From the NCBI RefSeq assembly GCF_000743535.1, contig NZ_AVCJ01000043.1, positions 62,001 to 126,000 of the forward strand: 64,000 nt of DNA, given 5' to 3'. The DNA is from Arenimonas donghaensis DSM 18148 = HO3-R19. Lineage in GTDB: Bacteria > Pseudomonadota > Gammaproteobacteria > Xanthomonadales > Xanthomonadaceae. Positions 8,359 through 16,942 of the stretch are shown here, one piece after another. Under the pieces are notes generated by a model. The model ran no database searches, had not been told where the DNA came from, and saw only the letters and a program-made list of their open reading frames with translations. A program made the position numbers and the translations under genes. Positions within the stretch are counted from its first letter, which is position 1, and every line of letters starts with the position of its first letter.

Positions 8359-9525
8359 TTACCGGGAGAGGTGAAGCCTCAGCCGTTCAAGGCAGCGCTG
8401 GCTCGCCATCCCGTCGGGACGGTCCCCATAGACTTCCGCGAGCACCTGCCGCGGCCTGTCACCCACCTCGGCACGGTAGCTGGCCGGTTCGGCGAGATAG
8501 CGTCGAACGGCATCCAGCATGGCCTGCATGTCGCCCACCACCCTCCCGAACCGATACTCCGGCCCAAGCGAGAAGCCCTTCCGGAACGGTGGCTCGACGT
8601 CCAGGAAGATCGTGGGCCGGCCGAGCAGCAGATAGTCGAAGGCGATCGACGACCAGTCGCAGATGAGCAGGTCGCTCAGCGCCAACAAGGCTTCGGTATC
8701 GGGATACTCCGCGAACGGCACGTAGACCACGTCGTCCGGCGGCGCCGTGGCATGCCTGCCGCTGTTGAGGTGTTTCCTGACCAGGAGCGTCGCTCCGTGC
8801 GCACGGCACTCGCCGGCCAGCTTTTCGAGGAAATCCGACTCCTCCAGACCAAACGGAAACAGGCTCCTGTTGCTTGAATCCTGTTTCCACGTCGGCGCGA
8901 ACAGCACCAGCCGCGTGGACGGCAGCGCCGCGAGTCCGAACCGCTCGAGCTCCTCCATGCGACCGGCCCGGGGCAGAACCAGCGGATCGGTGCGGGCATA
9001 CCCGGTGATCCGGACCCGGTCCGGGTCGAAGCCGAACCTGGTTTCGTACAACTGCTTGTGAAGCGGGGAAGCCACCCAGACTTCGTCATACCCATGCTGC
9101 ACGCGGAAGTCATCGGCATCGAAGCCCTTGAAGGGAATGCCATGCCAGACGTCGAAGAACTTGAGGCTGCTCCTTCCGACCATCCATGCGAGGACATGCA
9201 GGCCATGGTCGCTGATGACGGCCTTCGCCTCGGCCAGCAGGGTGGCGCTGGCGATCGAGCCCGCCAGGCAGCTCCTCACGCCCGCGCCAGCCAGCTGCGC
9301 GTGATAGTCCGGATCCATGGTCAGGAAGGTCGGCTCCAGGTCGCTGGATGCCACCATGGCCCGATGGATTTCGAGCAGGTTCCCCGACAGCTTGTGTCCG
9401 TAGAGCACGACTTTCGGCCGCTGCTGGCGACGACCGGATCTGCGCAGCAGCCAGGCAAGCAACACCATCGATCCGAAGCGCAATAGCCGGAACCAGTGGC
9501 TTGGCTTTGATTTGTCTACTTTCAT
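8359..9525 (-). CDS. CDP-glycerol glycerophosphotransferase family protein (TagB/TagF-like)
   Basis: A 388-residue protein of the teichoic-acid glycerophosphotransferase family. Key motifs are WHGIPFKG (catalytic histidine region, about residue 140), a GYARTDPLV segment, FAPTWKQDS, and CDWSSIAFDYLLLGRPTIF near residues 290-310, corresponding to the family's donor-binding SS motif. A short hydrophobic stretch near the N terminus (VLLAWLL) may anchor it to the inner membrane. Family members transfer polyol phosphate from CDP-linked donors. In a Gram-negative this suggests a phosphopolyol- or phosphonate-decorated capsule or O-antigen. The ATG at 9525 overlaps the preceding stop (ATGA 9522-9525); an open frame upstream of it is the neighbouring gene's region. 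Confidence 0.85.
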   Translation of the reverse strand: MKVDKSKPSHWFRLLRFGSMVLLAWLLRRSGRRQQRPKVVLYGHKLSGNLLEIHRAMVASSDLEPTFLTMDPDYHAQLAGAGVRSCLAGSIASATLLAEAKAVISDHGLHVLAWMVGRSSLKFFDVWHGIPFKGFDADDFRVQHGYDEVWVASPLHKQLYETRFGFDPDRVRITGYARTDPLVLPRAGRMEELERFGLAALPSTRLVLFAPTWKQDSSNRSLFPFGLEESDFLEKLAGECRAHGATLLVRKHLNSGRHATAPPDDVVYVPFAEYPDTEALLALSDLLICDWSSIAFDYLLLGRPTIFLDVEPPFRKGFSLGPEYRFGRVVGDMQAMLDAVRRYLAEPASYRAEVGDRPRQVLAEVYGDRPDGMASQRCLERLRLHLSR

Positions 9526-11435
9526 TCGGGTTTCCCGGCAGGCCCGCCAGCCTTGTGCAGCACGTAGATGAGGGTCGGGAACAGCCTGCGCAGGGCGCGG
9601 TAGACCTGGTCGGGAATGGGCTTGAGTACCCATCGATACACGGTCGAAGCCGGCCGTTCAATTTCGTAGGTCAGTCTCAGGGCCTGGCCATGGCATTGCG
9701 TGAACCGGAAGCCGGCCCCCGCCAATGCGCGCTCGATACGAGGCACGGTGGCCGGGCGGCAGTCGTAGTGCGTTCCCTTTCCGGACCACCTGACGTAGCG
9801 ATCCGCCAGCGGGCCCGGCAGCCAGCTCAGCAACGGCAGTTTGAAGTGCGGCTCGACCAACATCCATCGATTGGGCACGGCCAGGTAGCCGGTGCCGTCG
9901 GGTCGGAGCACCCGCGCGATTTCAGCCAGGTGCCGGGCCTGCGCGTCGTCATCGCCGACGTGTTCGATCACGTGGTTTGAAACCACGACATCGAAACTCG
10001 CGTCCGGATACGGCAGCTCAACGCCATCGACGAGGGTGAACCGGTAGCCGTCCTTGCAGATCCGGTTGTCGCTGACGTCCACCGCGTCCACGTCCCAGTT
10101 CATGGTCCCGGCCGCACCGAAATAGTGGGCGATGCCGCCGGCACCCGTACCCACCTCGAGCAGACGCCGCGGCGCGGCGCCGGGTTCGAGCCCCAGCAGG
10201 CGCGCGATCTTGATTGCTTTCCGCTTCCTCGACGCCATGCCCGTGGCCGCATGGCCGGACCGGGCCGGCTCCTGGCGGGCCGCGCCCAGGAGGTCGGCGT
10301 AGGCCTTGGCCCGCGGACCCCAGTCGAATCGTGCGACGGCGGCGGGGTCGGCCGCGCCCCCTTGCATGGCTTTGACGATGACCTCGGCCAGCCGCACGGG
10401 GTCGCGCGGATCGACCTGCCCACCGTTGCCACCGATCACGTCGCGTACCGCGGGCACATCACCCGCGACCACCGGGCATCCGCAGCCGATGGCCTCGACC
10501 ATGACCAACCCAAGCCCCTCCTGGTCCCCGTCCCTTGCCGCGACGAAAGGAACGACCAGGGCCGCCGCCGATCGATACAGATCCGGCAGCCGCTCGTGGG
10601 ACACCGGCCCCAGGAACTCAATGGAGCCCGACAGCCCAAGGCTTTCTCGAAGGGCGCGCAATTCGGGCTCGCAGGAGCCGAACCCGGCGATGTCGAGCCG
10701 GGCGGTCGGAATGCGCTCCAGCACATGCGGCCAGGCCCTGATCAGATGGTCGACGCCCTTTTTTTCCACCAGGCGGCCCACGAACAAGGCCCGGGATGGT
10801 GATCGCTGCACGTCGGGTTTCGGGCAGAACGTCCCGACCAGGTCTACTCCCATCGGCTCCACGACCACGTCGCAGGTCGAGCCCAGCGCCTTGATCGCCG
10901 GCAGCATTGCGTGGCTCACCACGGTGGCCAGGTCCGCACGCCCCAGCACGAATCGCTTCAGCACCCGGAATGGCCAGGCCCCCAGGGAAAACAAGTCGGC
11001 GCCGTGCGAGGTCACGACGAACCGGGGCCTCTTTCGTGCCACGGCAAGCGCCAAGGCCGCCGCCAGTCCCTGTGGAACCAGCCAATGGGCATGGACTACG
11101 TCCGGCCGGTAGCTGCGAACCAGCCTGGCCGTAGTGAATACCTGGCTGAGCAAGAAACCAGGCACGAGCAGCCATTTCCACTTCGATTTTTTCAGGTTTC
11201 CCAGGATCCCCCCATCGTTCACCAGGGTCTGGAGCCGGTCCGGGGCATAGCGATAGCGCACGACCCGGACACCCTCCATGGTTTCCTCCCGCGTGCTGCC
11301 CGGTGAGTGCGGGCACAAGACCAGCACATCGAACTGCGCGGCCAGGCGCGTGCAGAGCGCGTGGACGAAGCCGGGCTCCGGATCCCCGGTCCAGCGCGGG
11401 TAGGTCGACGCCAGCACCAACAAGCGGGGACGCAT
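9522..11435 (-). CDS. GT4 glycosyltransferase fused to a SAM methyltransferase
   Basis: About 637 residues in two domains. The first 380 or so are a GT-B group 1 (GT4) glycosyltransferase: LVLASTYPRWTGDPEPGFV at the N terminus, HAHWLVPQG, LFVGRLVEKKGVDHLI, and the donor-site block EGLGLVMVEAIGCGCPVV with the family's paired glutamates. The last 240 are a class I methyltransferase: LLEVGTGAGGIAHYFG, FDVVVSNHVIEHVGDD, LRPDGTGYLAVPNRW. The ATG at 11435 gives a canonical N terminus; a GTG at 11453 would overlap the upstream gene by 8 nt and is possible. It lies between the DPM1-like GT2 and TagB-like genes on the same strand. One polypeptide may add and then methylate a sugar; the reaction is inferred. 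Confidence 0.85.
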   Translation of the reverse strand: MRPRLLVLASTYPRWTGDPEPGFVHALCTRLAAQFDVLVLCPHSPGSTREETMEGVRVVRYRYAPDRLQTLVNDGGILGNLKKSKWKWLLVPGFLLSQVFTTARLVRSYRPDVVHAHWLVPQGLAAALALAVARKRPRFVVTSHGADLFSLGAWPFRVLKRFVLGRADLATVVSHAMLPAIKALGSTCDVVVEPMGVDLVGTFCPKPDVQRSPSRALFVGRLVEKKGVDHLIRAWPHVLERIPTARLDIAGFGSCEPELRALRESLGLSGSIEFLGPVSHERLPDLYRSAAALVVPFVAARDGDQEGLGLVMVEAIGCGCPVVAGDVPAVRDVIGGNGGQVDPRDPVRLAEVIVKAMQGGAADPAAVARFDWGPRAKAYADLLGAARQEPARSGHAATGMASRKRKAIKIARLLGLEPGAAPRRLLEVGTGAGGIAHYFGAAGTMNWDVDAVDVSDNRICKDGYRFTLVDGVELPYPDASFDVVVSNHVIEHVGDDDAQARHLAEIARVLRPDGTGYLAVPNRWMLVEPHFKLPLLSWLPGPLADRYVRWSGKGTHYDCRPATVPRIERALAGAGFRFTQCHGQALRLTYEIERPASTVYRWVLKPIPDQVYRALRRLFPTLIYVLHKAGGPAGKPE

Positions 11436-11445
11436 CCTCAACTCA

Positions 11446-12297
11446 CTACTCACGCCGGTAGGTCAAGGAGGTGATCTGCTCCGATACCAGCCCGATGAGG
11501 AAGATGATCACGGCGGCACTGAAAAGCAGCGTGCTCATGTTGGTGAACCGGTTCATCGTGATGTAGGTGTATGCGTAGTAACTCAGCCCGGTCAGGAAAA
11601 ACGCCACCGCCGTCGGCGCGAACAGCTTGAGCGGTGAATAAAGCGTGGCGATCTTGAAAATGATCAGCAGGAACCGCACGCCGTCGCGCAGCGGGCGGAT
11701 GTGGCTGTTCTGGCCCACCCGCCTGGCCACCTGCACGGGCACGTAGGCCACCGGGTAGGCGCTCCGGAAGAAGGCCATGGTGCAGGTGGTCGGGTAGCTG
11801 AACCCATTGGGCAGCAGGTGCAGGAAATCCCGGAACTTGGTGGCGTTCACGGCCCGGAAGCCGGAGGTCAGGTCCTTGATGGCATGGCCCGTCATCCAGG
11901 TGGCCAGCCGGTTGTACAGCCCGTTGGCGAAGCTTCGGCCCACGCTTGCCTGGCCGCTGCCGTCCCGCGCCGCCACCACCATGTCGAAGCCCTCGTCCAG
12001 GCGCGCCAGCAGCCCCGGAATATCCCCGGGGTCATGCTGGCCGTCCGCGTCCATGAACACCAGGGTCTCCCCCTGGGCCGCCCGGGCCCCGCGCTTGATC
12101 GCCGCCCCGTTGCCCATCGAATACGGGGAGCCCAGCACCTTTGCCCCGGCGGCCCTGGCCACCTCGGCGGTTTCGTCCGTGGAACCGTCATCCACCACGA
12201 TCACTTCGGCGTCGGGCAACACCCGGAACAGGGCCGGCAATGTCCTGCGCAGGCCCTCGGCCTCGTTCTTGGCAGGGAGGATGACGCTGATCTTCAT
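11446..12297 (-). CDS. DPM1-like GT2 glycosyltransferase with C-terminal membrane segments
   Basis: A 283-residue family 2 glycosyltransferase of the dolichyl/polyprenyl-phosphate type. The N terminus has ILPAKNEAEGLRRTLP, the nucleotide-binding VVDDGSTDET and the DXD-like MDADGQHDPGD. Residues about 220-280 form two hydrophobic segments (LFAPTAVAFFLTGLSYYAY and a following LLFSAAVIIFLIGL). Such enzymes load a sugar onto undecaprenyl phosphate for periplasmic transfer. It is the first gene of the minus-strand glycan operon. Its start faces pilB across 133 nt that must hold both promoters; no consensus promoter is clear there. Confidence 0.85.
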   Translation of the reverse strand: MKISVILPAKNEAEGLRRTLPALFRVLPDAEVIVVDDGSTDETAEVARAAGAKVLGSPYSMGNGAAIKRGARAAQGETLVFMDADGQHDPGDIPGLLARLDEGFDMVVAARDGSGQASVGRSFANGLYNRLATWMTGHAIKDLTSGFRAVNATKFRDFLHLLPNGFSYPTTCTMAFFRSAYPVAYVPVQVARRVGQNSHIRPLRDGVRFLLIIFKIATLYSPLKLFAPTAVAFFLTGLSYYAYTYITMNRFTNMSTLLFSAAVIIFLIGLVSEQITSLTYRRE

Positions 12298-12430
12298 GAT
12301 TTCCCCGGATGCGACTGATTTTGGGGTACTTTACACGGACGCCCGGCGGCCGGGAGCCGGCCCCCAGGGGGCTGGCCAGCCTGCCGTTTTGGGTTAGAGT
12401 GGCCGCGATGGCGCGGCTCGGGGAGGAAGG

Positions 12431-14155
12431 GTGAACGCCAACGCAACTGCCAATCTGGTGGGTATCACCGGCATCGCCCGGCGCCTGGTGCTGGACGGGC
12501 ACCTGGCCGAGGCCGATGCCCGCAAGGCGCTGGACGAGGCGACCAAGGCCAAGCAGCCGGTCTCGCGCTACCTGATGGACAAGAAGCTGGCCACGTCGGC
12601 GCAGATCGCCGGGGCCAACGCGGTCGAGTTCGGCATGCCGCTGTTCGATGCCACCGCCCTGGACCTGAACCAGGCCGCCACCAAGCTCGTCAGCGAAGAA
12701 CTGATCAACAAGCATGTGGCCCTGCCGCTGTTCAAGCGCGGCAACCGGCTGTTCGTGGGCATTTCCGACCCCACCAACACCCGGGCCCTGGACGAGATCA
12801 AGTTCGCCGCCAACCTCACCGTCGAACCCATCCTGGTCGACGAGGACAGGCTCAAGAAAACCATCGACCAGGCCCTGACGGCCTCGGATTCGATGGGCGA
12901 CGCCATGGAGGACGCCGAGGGCCTGGAAAACCTCGAGGCCACCGGCGGCGACGACGACACCGCCGACAACCTGGCCGACTCCAAGGGCAGCGACGACACC
13001 CCGGTGGTGCGCTTCGTCAACAAGGTGCTGCTCGACGCGATCAAGCGCGGCTCGTCGGACATCCACTTCGAACCCTACGAAAACGAGTTCCGGGTGCGCC
13101 TGCGCATGGACGGCATCCTGCGCAACGTCGCCAAGGCCCCGGTGAAGCTGCACCAGCGCATCACCGCCCGCCTGAAGGTCATGGCCTCGCTGGACATCGC
13201 CGAGCGCCGCCTGCCCCAGGACGGCCGCATCAAGCTCAACATCTCCAAGACCCGGCAGATGGACTTCCGCGTCTCCACCTGCCCCACCCTGTTCGGCGAA
13301 AAGGTGGTGCTGCGCCTGCTCGACGGCAGCGCCGCCAAGCTGGGCATCGACAAGCTGGGCTACGAAGACGACCAGAAGCAGATCTACCTCGACGCCCTGG
13401 CCAAGCCCTACGGCATGATCCTGGTCACCGGCCCCACCGGCTCGGGTAAAACCGTGTCGCTGTATACCGGCCTGAACATCCTCAACACCGAGGAACGCAA
13501 CATCTCCACCGCCGAGGACCCGGTCGAAATCCGCGTCCCGGGCATCAACCAGGTGCAGATGAACGTCAAGAAGGGCATGACCTTCGCCGCGGCCCTGCGC
13601 AGCTTCCTGCGACAGGATCCGGACGTGATCATGGTCGGCGAAATCCGCGACCTGGAAACGGCCGAGATCGCCATCAAGGCGGCCCAGACGGGCCACCTGG
13701 TGCTCTCGACCCTGCACACCAACGACGCCCCCCAGACCGTCAGCCGCCTGATGAACATGGGCATCGCGCCCTACAACATCACGTCCTCGGTCACGGTCAT
13801 CATCGCCCAGCGCCTGGCCCGTCGCCTGCACGACTGCAAGCAGCCCGTGCAGCTGCCGGAAAACGCCCTGCTGGCGGAAGGCTTCACCGCCGAAGACATC
13901 GCCCAGGGCATCACCCTGTACGAACCCGTCGGCTGCGACGACTGCAACGACGGCTACAAGGGCCGCGTGGGCATCTACCAGGTGATGCCCATGGCCGAGA
14001 ACATCCAGAAGATCATCCTCGAGGGCGGCAACGCCCTCCAGATTGCCGAGGCGGCCGAACAGGCCGGCGTTCGAGACCTCCGCAAGTCTGCCCTTTGGAA
14101 GGCCAGGCAGGGCGTCACCAGCCTGGCCGAAGTCAATCGCGTGACCAAGGACTAA
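12431..14155 (+). CDS. pilB: Type IV pilus assembly ATPase PilB
   Basis: The cytoplasmic extension ATPase of the type IV pilus (574 residues, normal length). An N-terminal MshE-like domain is followed by the GspE/PilB ATPase: Walker A GPTGSGKT near 334-341, Asp-box EDPVEIR, Walker B DPDVIMVGEIRD, His-box HLVLSTLHTNDA. The zinc finger usually has two CxxC pairs; here the second is intact (GCDDCNDGYKGR) but the first reads RRLHDCKQ, leaving one cysteine plus a histidine. The GTG start is preceded by GGAGGAAG. It heads pilB-pilC-pilD-coaE. No pilin gene lies upstream; the glycan island occupies that place. Confidence 0.96.
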   Translation: MNANATANLVGITGIARRLVLDGHLAEADARKALDEATKAKQPVSRYLMDKKLATSAQIAGANAVEFGMPLFDATALDLNQAATKLVSEELINKHVALPLFKRGNRLFVGISDPTNTRALDEIKFAANLTVEPILVDEDRLKKTIDQALTASDSMGDAMEDAEGLENLEATGGDDDTADNLADSKGSDDTPVVRFVNKVLLDAIKRGSSDIHFEPYENEFRVRLRMDGILRNVAKAPVKLHQRITARLKVMASLDIAERRLPQDGRIKLNISKTRQMDFRVSTCPTLFGEKVVLRLLDGSAAKLGIDKLGYEDDQKQIYLDALAKPYGMILVTGPTGSGKTVSLYTGLNILNTEERNISTAEDPVEIRVPGINQVQMNVKKGMTFAAALRSFLRQDPDVIMVGEIRDLETAEIAIKAAQTGHLVLSTLHTNDAPQTVSRLMNMGIAPYNITSSVTVIIAQRLARRLHDCKQPVQLPENALLAEGFTAEDIAQGITLYEPVGCDDCNDGYKGRVGIYQVMPMAENIQKIILEGGNALQIAEAAEQAGVRDLRKSALWKARQGVTSLAEVNRVTKD

Positions 14156-14158
14156 ACC

Positions 14159-15409
14159 ATGGCGACGACCGCACTCAAGGCGAAAGCCCCCGCTACGCGC
14201 ACTTCCGAGATGCAGCAGTTCATCTGGGAGGGCACCGACAAACGCGGCGCCAAGATGAAGGGCGAGACCTCGTCCAAGAACGCCAACCTGCTCCGCGCGG
14301 AACTGCGCAAGCAGGGCATCAACCCGACGGTGGTCAAGACCAAGTCCAAGCCGCTGTTCGGCGCCGCCGGCAAGGCGGTTTCCCCGCGGGAAATCGCGGT
14401 GTTCAGCCGCCAGATCGCCACCATGCTGCAGTCCGGCGTGCCGATGGTGCAAAGCTTCGAGATCCTGGCCACCGGCCAGAAGAACCCGCGCATGTCCAAC
14501 ATGCTCACCGACATCCGCGACAACATCGCCGGCGGCAGCTCGCTCAGCGAGGCGATGGCGCGGCACCCGGTGCAGTTCGACCTGCTCTACCGCAACCTCA
14601 CCCGCGCCGGCGAACAGGCCGGCGTGCTCGACACCGTGCTCGACACGGTCGCCACCTACAAGGAACGCACCGAAGCCCTGAAGGGCAAGATCAAGAAGGC
14701 GCTGTTCTATCCGGCCGCCGTCATCGCGGTGGCGATCCTGGTCAGCGCCATCCTGCTCATCTACGTGGTGCCGCAGTTCGAAGCCGTCTTCCAGGGTTTC
14801 GGCGCCGACCTCCCGGCCTTCACCCAGATGATCGTGAACGCCTCGCGTTTCATGACCAGTTACTGGTGGCTGGTGCTGCTGATCGCCGTCGGTTCGGTGG
14901 TCGGCTTCATGTTCATCTACAAGCGCTCGGAAGCCCTGCAGCGAACGCTCGACCGCCTGATGCTCAAGCTGCCGGTCATCGGCCAGATCCTGCACCAGTC
15001 CGCCATCGCGCGGTACGCCCGCACCCTGGCGCTTACCTTCAAGGCCGGCGTGCCCCTGGTCGAAGCGCTTGAAACCGTGGCCGGCGCCACCGGCTCGATC
15101 GTCTACAACGACGCCGTCAAGCGCATCCGCGAAGACGTGTCCGTGGGTTACCAGCTCAACGTCGCCATGCGCCAGGTCGGCATCTTCCCGCACATGGTGG
15201 TGCAGATGACCGCCATCGGCGAAGAGGCCGGCGCCCTGGACACCATGCTGCTGAAGGTGGCCGAGTTCTACGAACAGGAAGTCGACAACTCCGTCGACGC
15301 CCTGACCAGCCTGCTCGAGCCCTTCATCATGGTGGTCATCGGCATCCTGGTCGGTGGCATGGTGATCGGCATGTACCTGCCGATCTTCAAGCTCGCTGCC
15401 ACGGTCTGA
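14159..15409 (+). CDS. pilC: Type IV pilus inner-membrane platform protein PilC
   Basis: A 416-residue GspF/PilC-family protein with two T2SSF cytoplasmic domains (about 80-200 and 285-405) and hydrophobic segments near 185-205, 235-255 and at the C terminus (LLEPFIMVVIGILVGGMVIG). ISRQIA-like VFSRQIATMLQSGVP is the family's typical motif. It anchors the pilus machine in the inner membrane and couples PilB to pilin assembly. It starts 3 nt after the pilB stop and lies 6 nt before pilD, so it is cotranscribed. Confidence 0.96.
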   Translation: MATTALKAKAPATRTSEMQQFIWEGTDKRGAKMKGETSSKNANLLRAELRKQGINPTVVKTKSKPLFGAAGKAVSPREIAVFSRQIATMLQSGVPMVQSFEILATGQKNPRMSNMLTDIRDNIAGGSSLSEAMARHPVQFDLLYRNLTRAGEQAGVLDTVLDTVATYKERTEALKGKIKKALFYPAAVIAVAILVSAILLIYVVPQFEAVFQGFGADLPAFTQMIVNASRFMTSYWWLVLLIAVGSVVGFMFIYKRSEALQRTLDRLMLKLPVIGQILHQSAIARYARTLALTFKAGVPLVEALETVAGATGSIVYNDAVKRIREDVSVGYQLNVAMRQVGIFPHMVVQMTAIGEEAGALDTMLLKVAEFYEQEVDNSVDALTSLLEPFIMVVIGILVGGMVIGMYLPIFKLAATV

Positions 15410-15415
15410 TCGTCC

Positions 15416-16282
15416 ATGCTTGAAGCGCTACAGGCCTCGGCGGCCCTTTCGGCCGCCGTTGCGTTGGCCTTCGGCCTGCTGGTCGGGAGCTTCCTGAATG
15501 TCGTGATCCTGCGCCTGCCGCCGCGGCTCGAATGGCAGTGGCGGCGCGACAGTCGCGAGATCCTCGAACTCCCGGAACAGTACGAACCGGCACCGCCCGG
15601 CATCGTCGTGCAGCGTTCGGCCTGCCCCAAATGCGGGCACCGGCTGGCACCCTGGGAAAACATCCCCGTGGTCAGCTTCCTCCTGCTGCGCGGCCAGTGC
15701 CGGGGCTGCGGCAGCCCGATCTCCTGGCAGTACCCGATCGTCGAGCTGGCCACCGGCCTGCTGTTCGCAGCCTGCCTGTGGCGTTTCGGCTTCGGTGCCG
15801 AAGGCCTGGCTGCGCTGGTCTTCACCGGCCTGCTGGTGGCGATGTCGGGCATCGACCTGCGCACGACCCTGCTGCCCGACCAGCTCACCTATCCCCTGCT
15901 CTGGATCGGCCTGGGCCTGGCCACGTTCACGCTGTTCGTGTCGCCGGTGCAGGCCATCTTCGGCGCCCTGGCCGGCTACCTGAGCCTGTGGAGCGTGTAC
16001 TGGGCCTTCAAGCTGCTCACCGGCAAGGAAGGCATGGGCCACGGCGACTTCAAGCTGCTCGCCGCCCTGGGCGCCTGGTGTGGCGTCGGCGGCATCCTGC
16101 CGATCGTGCTGATGTCGTCCTTCATCGGCGCGATCGTCGGCAGCCTGTGGCTCGCCCTGCGCGGCCGCGACCGTGCCACGCCCATCCCCTTCGGCCCCTT
16201 CCTGGCCGCGGCCGGCTGGGTGCAGCTGATCTGGGGACCGCAGATCCTGCAGGCCTACCGCGACTTCAGCGGCCTGAACTGA
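15416..16282 (+). CDS. pilD: Prepilin leader peptidase/N-methyltransferase PilD
   Basis: A 288-residue bifunctional aspartic peptidase and N-methyltransferase that cleaves and methylates type IV prepilins (and type II secretion pseudopilins). The N-terminal LVGSFLNVVILRLP, the two zinc CxxC pairs (CPKCGHRL and CRGCGSPI) and the catalytic aspartates in SGIDLRT and GMGHGDFKLLAALGAW are all present. Multiple hydrophobic segments fit a polytopic inner-membrane protein. It sits between pilC and coaE with 4- to 6-nt spacers. Confidence 0.96.
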   Translation: MLEALQASAALSAAVALAFGLLVGSFLNVVILRLPPRLEWQWRRDSREILELPEQYEPAPPGIVVQRSACPKCGHRLAPWENIPVVSFLLLRGQCRGCGSPISWQYPIVELATGLLFAACLWRFGFGAEGLAALVFTGLLVAMSGIDLRTTLLPDQLTYPLLWIGLGLATFTLFVSPVQAIFGALAGYLSLWSVYWAFKLLTGKEGMGHGDFKLLAALGAWCGVGGILPIVLMSSFIGAIVGSLWLALRGRDRATPIPFGPFLAAAGWVQLIWGPQILQAYRDFSGLN

Positions 16283-16286
16283 GCCG

Positions 16287-16925
16287 ATGGCTGGCGTCCT
16301 GGTCGCGGTGACGGGCGGGGTGGCCTCGGGCAAGTCCGCGGCCACGCGTGTCTTTGAATCGCTCGGCGTCGCCGTGATCGATGCCGACGTCGCCGCACGC
16401 GCGGTGGTCGAGCCGGGGCAGCCGGCGCTGGCGGCGGTGGCCGGACGCTTCGGACCCTCCGCCCTCGGCCCGGACGGCCGCCTGGACCGGGCAGCAATGC
16501 GCCAACGCGTGTTCGCCGACCCCCAGGCCCGGGCCGACCTGGAAGCGCTGCTGCACCCGCCCATCCGCGCCTGGCTGCGCCAGGCCTGCGCCGAAGCACC
16601 CGGGCCCTACGCCGTGGTCGCGATTCCGCTGCTGGCCGAAGGCGGCGGCCGCGCCGCCTACCCCTGGCTGCAGCGCATCCTGGTCATCGACGTGCCCGAG
16701 GCGGTGCAGATGGCGCGACTGCAGGCACGCGACGGCGCGGACGCCGCCCTGGCGCGCAAGATGATCGCGGCCCAGGCCTCGCGCAGGCAGCGGCTGGCGA
16801 TGGCGGACGACGTGGTGGTCAACGATGGCTCGTTGGCGGATCTTGAGGCGGCGATCCAGCGCCTGCACCTGCAGTACTCCGCTCTTGTGGGAGGGACTTC
16901 AGTCCCGAAGGCTTTTCGGGACTGA
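16287..16925 (+). CDS. coaE: Dephospho-CoA kinase
   Basis: Catalyses the last step of coenzyme A synthesis, ATP-dependent phosphorylation of the 3'-OH of dephospho-CoA. The P-loop is GGVASGKSAA at residues 8-17, followed by IDADVAARAVVEPGQPAL, QARDGADA in the lid region and a KMIAAQASRRQR segment. At 212 residues it is slightly long because the last dozen codons and the stop lie inside the REP hairpin at 16886-16938, so the C-terminal tail (SALVGGTSVPKAFRD) is repeat-encoded. It is the conserved distal gene of the pil operon in this group. Confidence 0.95.
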   Translation: MAGVLVAVTGGVASGKSAATRVFESLGVAVIDADVAARAVVEPGQPALAAVAGRFGPSALGPDGRLDRAAMRQRVFADPQARADLEALLHPPIRAWLRQACAEAPGPYAVVAIPLLAEGGGRAAYPWLQRILVIDVPEAVQMARLQARDGADAALARKMIAAQASRRQRLAMADDVVVNDGSLADLEAAIQRLHLQYSALVGGTSVPKAFRD

Positions 16926-16938
16926 AGTCCCTCCCACA
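16886..16938. repeat. Inverted pair of A-type REP elements (REPIN-like hairpin)
   Basis: Two 24-bp arms (16886-16909 and 16915-16938) are perfect reverse complements around a 5-nt loop. Each arm contains GTGGGAGGGACTTCAGTCCC, a GTGG head plus an internal GGGACT/AGTCCC palindrome, the layout of RAYT-mobilised REP sequences. It covers the coaE stop and ends 4 bp before the convergent Nudix gene's stop, so it probably also acts as a bidirectional terminator. Confidence 0.85.
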
Positions 16939-16942
16939 GGGT

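Noticed and set aside
12298-12430. Sigma-54 promoter before pilB
   Set aside because: A TGGCC is present, but no TTGC at the right distance; not supportable.
12188-15193. Open frame of about 1,000 codons antisense to pilB and pilC
   Set aside because: Shadow of conserved plus-strand genes; repetitive composition and no domain.
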